From the NCBI RefSeq assembly GCF_030519475.1, contig NZ_JAUMKD010000010.1:1-64000 (forward strand): a stretch of DNA of 64,000 bases, read 5' to 3'. The notes under the pieces are model-generated. The model saw only the letters and a list, made by a program, of their open reading frames with translations, was not told the DNA's origin and ran no database searches. Positions 60,412 through 64,000 of this stretch are shown piece by piece. Both the position numbers and the translations under genes were made by a program. Numbering within the stretch: position 1 is the first letter of the stretch; every line of letters begins with the position of its first letter. The DNA comes from Micromonospora sp. C28SCA-DRY-2 (GTDB lineage: Bacteria; Actinomycetota; Actinomycetes; Mycobacteriales; Micromonosporaceae).

Positions 60412-61245
60412 ATGACACGGGCGTTGGTGCTGGGCGGCGGTGGGGTGACCGGGGTGGCCTGGGAGCTGGGGATCCTCGCCGGGCTGGCCGACAGCGGTGT
60501 CGCGCTGGCCGGGGCGGACCTGGTGGTGGGCACCTCGGCGGGGTCGGTGGTGGGCGCGCAGGTGTGCTCGGGCCGCCCGGTCGAGCAGTTGTACCAGGCG
60601 CAGTTGGCGCCGCCGGGCGGTGAGGCGGCGGCGCGGTTCGGGTTCGCGGCGGTGGCGCGGCTGGTGTGGGCGGGCGGGCGTACCCGGGACGCGGTGCGGT
60701 CGCGGGCCCGGATCGGGGCGATGGCGGTGGCCGCGCGTACCCCGTCGGAGGCGTCGCGGCGGGCGGTGATCGAGGCGCGGCTGCCGCAGCGGGACTGGCC
60801 GGCGCGGCGGTTGCTGGTGACCGCGGTGGACGCGGCGTCGGGTGAGTTCGTGGTCTTCGACGCCGACAGCGGGGTGTCGCTGGTGGACGCGGTGGGGGCC
60901 AGTTGCGCCGTGCCGGGGGTGTGGCCGCCGGTGACCATCGGTGGGCGGCGGTTCATCGACGGCGGGATGCGCTCGGCGGCGAACGCGGACCTGGCCCGGG
61001 GCGCGGACCGGGTCGTGGTGCTGGCGCCGACCGCTGCCGCGTTCGGGCCGATGCCCCGGTTGTCGGCGCAGGTGGCGGCGTTGCGGGCGGCGGGGGCGCG
61101 GGTGGCGGTGGTGTCGCCGGACGCGGCGGCGCGGGCGGCCATCGGGCGCAACGTGCTGGACCCGGCGCGGCGGGCGGCGGCGGCCCGGGCCGGGCGGGCG
61201 CAGGCGGCGGCGGTGCGTGACCAGGTGGCCGCGGTGTGGGGTTGA
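60412..61245 (+). CDS. Patatin-like phospholipase
   Basis: A 277-aa serine hydrolase of the patatin/RssA type. RALVLGGGGVTGVAWELGIL is the oxyanion loop, GTSAGSVVGAQ holds the nucleophile and FIDGGMRSAANADL the catalytic Asp. Lipid acyl hydrolysis is expected. ATG at 60412 has GGGGAGGGG about 10 nt upstream. The gene is divergent from the SDR. Confidence 0.92.
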   Translation: MTRALVLGGGGVTGVAWELGILAGLADSGVALAGADLVVGTSAGSVVGAQVCSGRPVEQLYQAQLAPPGGEAAARFGFAAVARLVWAGGRTRDAVRSRARIGAMAVAARTPSEASRRAVIEARLPQRDWPARRLLVTAVDAASGEFVVFDADSGVSLVDAVGASCAVPGVWPPVTIGGRRFIDGGMRSAANADLARGADRVVVLAPTAAAFGPMPRLSAQVAALRAAGARVAVVSPDAAARAAIGRNVLDPARRAAAARAGRAQAAAVRDQVAAVWG

Positions 61246-61285
61246 CCTCTACGCGCCGCGTCGGTGTCGAGGGTGGAGGTGCGCG

Positions 61286-61741
61286 GTGCTGGGTGTCGGG
61301 GACGTGGTGGAGGACTTCGCGCTGCCGGACCAGACGGGCACGCAGCGGCGGTTGTCGCAGTTCCTGGCGGCCGGCCCGGTCGTGTTGTTCTTCTACCCGG
61401 CGGCGATGACCCGTGGCTGCACCGCCGAGAGTTGCCACTTCCGGGACCTGGCGGCGCAGTTCGCGGCGCTCGGCGCGCAGCGGGTGGGGATCAGCCGTGA
61501 CCCGGTGGCGAAGCAGGCGGAGTTCGCCCGGCTGCACGGGTTCGACTACCCGCTGCTGTCGGATGCCGACGGCGCGGTGGCCGAGCGGTTCGGGGTGCGG
61601 CGGCGGCTGCCGCTGGGCCCGTTGAGCACCCGGCGGGTCACGTTCGTGATCGGCACCGACCGCCGGCTGTTCGAGGTGGTCCACAGTGAGCTGAGCATGA
61701 CCGGGCACGCGGACCGGGCGTTGCGGGCGCTGGGTGGGTGA
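61286..61741 (+). CDS. Peroxiredoxin (BCP/AhpE-type)
   Basis: A 151-aa thiol peroxidase. The peroxidatic Cys is in YPAAMTRGCTAESCHFRD, with a possible resolving Cys five residues later, as in BCP. GISRDPVAKQAEFARLHGFDYPLLSD is the following helix-strand. GTG at 61286 has GGAGG at 61275-61279. Confidence 0.92.
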   Translation: MLGVGDVVEDFALPDQTGTQRRLSQFLAAGPVVLFFYPAAMTRGCTAESCHFRDLAAQFAALGAQRVGISRDPVAKQAEFARLHGFDYPLLSDADGAVAERFGVRRRLPLGPLSTRRVTFVIGTDRRLFEVVHSELSMTGHADRALRALGG

Positions 61742-61814
61742 TCCCCGGCGCGGCGCTGTCGCAGCCGGCTGGTATCAAGGCAGGCATCAAACAGGTGTAC
61801 GGAAGAGGTTGCTG

Positions 61815-62507
61815 ATGGGTGCCGCTGGCCAGGGGTTGTCCGACGACGATGTGCGCAGCTTCCGGGAGGCGCTGGCGGCCGGCCGTAAGCCGAAGGTGGT
61901 GTTCACCGCCGCGGCGGGGCAGATCGCCGGGCAGGTCGGCCAGGTGGTGGAGCTGACCGACCCGGCGGTGTCGGAGGAGTTCGTGGTGGTGCGGTTCGGC
62001 CGCGACGAGTTGCCGTTCTCCCCCGCGGACGTGGCGGTGGCGCCCCGGGGCGCCGGGCGCAAGGCGGCGGCGGAGCCGCAGCCCGAGCCGGAGCCGCCGG
62101 TCACGCCGGCGGAGCCGGAGTTCGTGTTGGACCGGGTGCCGGCGCCGCGACCGGCGCGGCGGGAGGAGTCGAGCGTGCAGACGGTGGAGGCGGCCAAGCC
62201 GGCGCGCCGGGCGGCCAAGGCGGCCAAGCCGAAGGGACCGGCCGGGTTGACGGTCACCCTGGCCTACGCCGACGGCGAGTGGACGGTGGCGGCGCAGCAG
62301 GGCAGCAAGGCCCTCGCGAAGCCGTACGTGGTGAAGCCGGCGGAGGCGCTGCGGATGGTGGCGCTGGTGGACGTGCCGGGGGTGCACGAGGCGGTGGAGC
62401 AGATCCTGGCCGCCGAACGGGCCGAGGCCGAGCAGCAGGCCGAGCGGCTGCGCGCCGAGCTGGCGGAGATCGAGGCCCGGCTGGCGGAGCTGCGCGAGGC
62501 GCACTGA
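61815..62507 (+). CDS. DUF6319-like hypothetical protein
   Basis: A 230-aa protein. The N-terminal ~80 residues (LSDDDVRSFREALAAGRKPK, FVVVRFGRDELPFSPADVAV) form a small domain; a Pro/Ala/Lys-rich linker follows, then a ~50-residue domain and a C-terminal Glu/Arg-rich helix (EQQAERLRAELAEIEARLAE). I believe this is the actinobacterial DUF6319 family. Possibly nucleoid or envelope associated; unknown. ATG 61815 has GGAAGAGG at 61801-61808. Confidence 0.75.
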   Translation: MGAAGQGLSDDDVRSFREALAAGRKPKVVFTAAAGQIAGQVGQVVELTDPAVSEEFVVVRFGRDELPFSPADVAVAPRGAGRKAAAEPQPEPEPPVTPAEPEFVLDRVPAPRPARREESSVQTVEAAKPARRAAKAAKPKGPAGLTVTLAYADGEWTVAAQQGSKALAKPYVVKPAEALRMVALVDVPGVHEAVEQILAAERAEAEQQAERLRAELAEIEARLAELREAH

Positions 62508-62512
62508 GCCGA

Positions 62513-62564
62513 CCGGTGGCGGGGCGGGTGGCGGTGGCCGTCCGCCCCACCGGCGTTTCGCCGG
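62513..62564. terminator. Bidirectional terminator region with two hairpins
   Basis: GGGGCGG (62521-62527) pairs with CCGCCCC (62542-62548) with an outer CCGGTG/CACCGG, and CCGGCG-TTT-CGCCGG lies at 62550-62564. They separate convergent genes. Confidence 0.55.
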
Positions 62565-63023
62565 TCAGTGGCGTTGCCGGTGGTGGGTGAGCAGCTTGCC
62601 GAGCAGGCGGGTGAGCTGGCCGCGTTCGGTGGCGGTGAGCGGGGCCAGCAGGGCGTCCTGGACGGCGGCCAGGGTCTCCCCCATGCGGTGCAGCTCGCGC
62701 TGCCCGGCGGGGGTGATGGTGATGACGTTGCGGCGCCGGTCGGCCGGGTCGGGCGCGCGGACCACGAGGTCTTTCGCGACGAGTTCGTTCACGGTGGCGA
62801 CGACGTCGCTGCGGTCGATGCCGCCGCGCCGGCCCAGGTCGGCCTGGCTGGCCGGGCCGAACTCGTCGAGCGCGGCCAGGATCCGGTAGTGGTAGCCGCG
62901 CGCCCCGATGCCGCCGAATCCCTCGCTGACCAGCCGGCCGGCGTGGGCGGCGGTCTGGGTGAGCAGCCAGCTGGGGGTGGTACGCAGCCGGGTGGGGGTT
63001 TCCGACTCGCCGATGTGGTCCAT
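62565..63023 (-). CDS. MarR family transcriptional regulator
   Basis: A 152-aa winged-helix repressor. The HTH is PASQADLGRRGGIDRSDVVATVNELVAKDLV (residues ~56-86), with the wing RAPDPADRRRNVITIT. The ATG start is leaderless-type. It is divergent from another winged-helix gene, with tandem GTTGGC...GCCAAC sites between them. Confidence 0.88.
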   Translation of the reverse strand: MDHIGESETPTRLRTTPSWLLTQTAAHAGRLVSEGFGGIGARGYHYRILAALDEFGPASQADLGRRGGIDRSDVVATVNELVAKDLVVRAPDPADRRRNVITITPAGQRELHRMGETLAAVQDALLAPLTATERGQLTRLLGKLLTHHRQRH

Positions 63024-63029
63024 GGGCAG

Positions 63030-63035
63030 AGCCTA
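63030..63035 (-). promoter_or_regulatory. -10 of a leaderless promoter
   Basis: Minus strand TAGGCT is followed by CTGCCC and the ATG at 63023. Confidence 0.5.
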
Positions 63036-63071
63036 ACCCGGTTGTTGGCAGGACCCACGAATCCCGCTATC

Positions 63072-63101
63072 GTTGGCCGCGCCAACATTGGCTCTGCCAA
63101 C
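63072..63101. promoter_or_regulatory. Tandem MarR operators
   Basis: GTTGGC-CGC-GCCAAC (63072-63086) and ATTGGC-TCT-GCCAAC (63087-63101) are adjacent 15-bp inverted repeats between the divergent regulators. A third half-site GTTGGC is at 63044-63049. Binding by the MarR at 62565 is inferred. Confidence 0.65.
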
Positions 63102-63116
63102 ATCAGGAGGATCGTC

Positions 63117-63575
63117 ATGACCACCGTCAACGGCCAGGTCATCGGCCAGGCCCACTACGCGACCCGGGCCGTGCTCGAACGCGAGCTGGTCGGGTTCGGC
63201 CTCACCTTCCACCAGTCCCTCGCCCTCAACGCCGTCGCCGCCGAGGGCGGGACCGTCGTCCCTGCGCACCTCGTCGAGCGGTTGACCGGCGCGCTGAAGG
63301 TCGACCGGTCGGTGGTGCTGACCGCGGTGGACGACCTCGTCGCCGGCGGGCTGCTGCGGGCGCTGCCCGACGGCGGGGCCGCACTGGCGCTCACCGACGC
63401 CGGCCGCGAGGTGCAGCGCCGCGTCGCGGACGTGGTCGCCGTCATCGCCGCCCGGCTGTACGCGGACATCCCGGCCGCCGACCTGGCCGTGGCCGGGCGC
63501 GTGCTCACCCTGCTCAAGCAGCGGGCCGACGCCGAACTGGCGGCGACCGGGAACGACGCGCCCACGGCGGCGTGA
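63117..63575 (+). CDS. Winged-helix (MarR-like) regulator
   Basis: A 152-aa protein of MarR-like build: a helical N-terminus (AHYATRAVLERELVGFGLTF), winged-helix segment RLTGALKVDRSVVLTAVDDLVAGGLLRAL, and a C-terminal dimerisation helix. ATG 63117 has AGGAGG at 63105-63110. It may be an atypical MarR target or partner of the divergent repressor. Confidence 0.75.
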   Translation: MTTVNGQVIGQAHYATRAVLERELVGFGLTFHQSLALNAVAAEGGTVVPAHLVERLTGALKVDRSVVLTAVDDLVAGGLLRALPDGGAALALTDAGREVQRRVADVVAVIAARLYADIPAADLAVAGRVLTLLKQRADAELAATGNDAPTAA

Positions 63576-63603
63576 CCCGGGCCGGTCACCCCCGCGGCGC
63601 AGG

Positions 63604-63621
63604 GCCGCCGCTCGCGGCGGC
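63604..63621. terminator. Hairpin between convergent genes
   Basis: GCCGCCGC (63604-63611) and GCGGCGGC (63614-63621) pair with a two-base gap; the true loop would be larger. Confidence 0.4.
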
Positions 63622-63682
63622 GTGCGGGCCGCACCACGGCCGCGCTCGGCCCGCCCCGGGGCCCGGCCGGCGCGCCGCCGGG

Positions 63683-64000
63683 TCAGAGCGTCGCGGTCAG
63701 CCGCTCCACCACGGCGGCGGCCGGGCCGGTGGTGGCGTGCCGGTAGCCGGTGCCGGCCCACAGGTGCACCCGGTCCGGGTGCCCGGCCGCGGCCGCCGCC
63801 GCCCGCATCCCTCGGGTCAGGTGGTGCAGCTCCGGGTAGCCCAGCGGCGCGTCCGGCTCGTACCGGTCGATGAAGGCGTTGCGCAGCCCGCGCGCCGGCC
63901 GGCCGGTGAAGGCGCGGGTCACGACGGTGCCGGTGCGGGCCGGGTCGGCCAGCGCGTCGCGGTGGGTGCGGCTGGCGCCGCTCTCGTCGGTACGCAGCAG
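63683..64000 (-). CDS. Nitronate monooxygenase, C-terminal part (runs off the window)
   Basis: Only the last 106 codons are inside the window. LLRTDESGASRTHRDAL and VVTRAFTGRPARGLRNAFID are typical of the FMN-dependent nitronate monooxygenase (NPD/NMO) C-terminus, which oxidises alkyl nitronates. HLWAGTGYRHATTGPAAAVVERL completes it. The frame is open at the window edge, so the gene begins beyond 64000. Confidence 0.85.
   Translation of the reverse strand: MLRTDESGASRTHRDALADPARTGTVVTRAFTGRPARGLRNAFIDRYEPDAPLGYPELHHLTRGMRAAAAAAGHPDRVHLWAGTGYRHATTGPAAAVVERLTATL

Overview
The window is about 74% GC actinobacterial chromosome. Start codons are often GTG, and many genes have a TANNNT -10 box only 6-7 nt before the start codon (leaderless transcripts). 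It carries GarA/FtsR/DUF881 cell-cycle genes, a mycothiol-type enzyme and F420 chemistry. A Micromonosporaceae chromosome (Micromonospora or close kin) fits best; this is inference from gene content, not a database match.

1-8.9 kb is a compact selenium/formate locus: a selenocysteine formate dehydrogenase alpha subunit with an in-frame UGA and a SECIS-like hairpin, its Fe-S and NrfD-type membrane subunits, tRNA-Sec, selA and selB. 8.9-14.8 kb holds small hypothetical genes, an EndoIII-like protein, a tandem UspA protein, a DUF574 methyltransferase, a SpoIIE phosphatase and a MarR regulator. 14.8-21.3 kb is a core cluster (pgsA-like, DUF881, sbp, DUF881, gcvH, garA, ftsR, DUF151 nuclease, merR). 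21.9-24.3 kb pairs a truncated hemoglobin with a flavohemoglobin, followed by a 3 x 54 bp coding repeat and a DivIVA-like gene. Two paralogous drug-type ABC exporters, each with a divergent TetR gene and GTAC-rich palindromes, lie at 24.4-27.1 and 36.4-39.1 kb. Between them are a sirtuin, a glycine riboswitch driving gcvP, pabB, a YdeI protein and proline iminopeptidase with a MarR gene.

39-47 kb carries peptide deformylase, a secreted VWA protein, a GNAT enzyme, a TSUP permease, an EEP hydrolase, an M14 carboxypeptidase and a fasciclin lipoprotein. 47-51.3 kb is a small accessory island: a tyrosine recombinase coupled to a nucleotidyltransferase, a frameshifted AAA kinase-like gene, a TniB remnant, and two decayed transposase tails flanking a mycothiol-dependent isomerase-like gene. 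51.3-52.1 kb is the most unusual stretch: a DUF1062 gene preceded by a ~200 nt leader with two mutually exclusive long helices, one of which masks the ribosome-binding site, plus two tiny overlapping leader ORFs. The rest (52.5-64 kb) is ordinary accessory metabolism: a two-component system, a deaminase with an LLM oxidoreductase, an AsnC regulator, a GH20 hexosaminidase, a methyltransferase, an SDR, a patatin, a peroxiredoxin, a divergent MarR pair with tandem operators, and a partial nitronate monooxygenase at the edge.

No rRNA and no CRISPR array were seen. The only tRNA found is tRNA-Sec. Long antisense ORFs are shadows of GC-rich codons. Perfect GC hairpins sit at most convergent gene ends.
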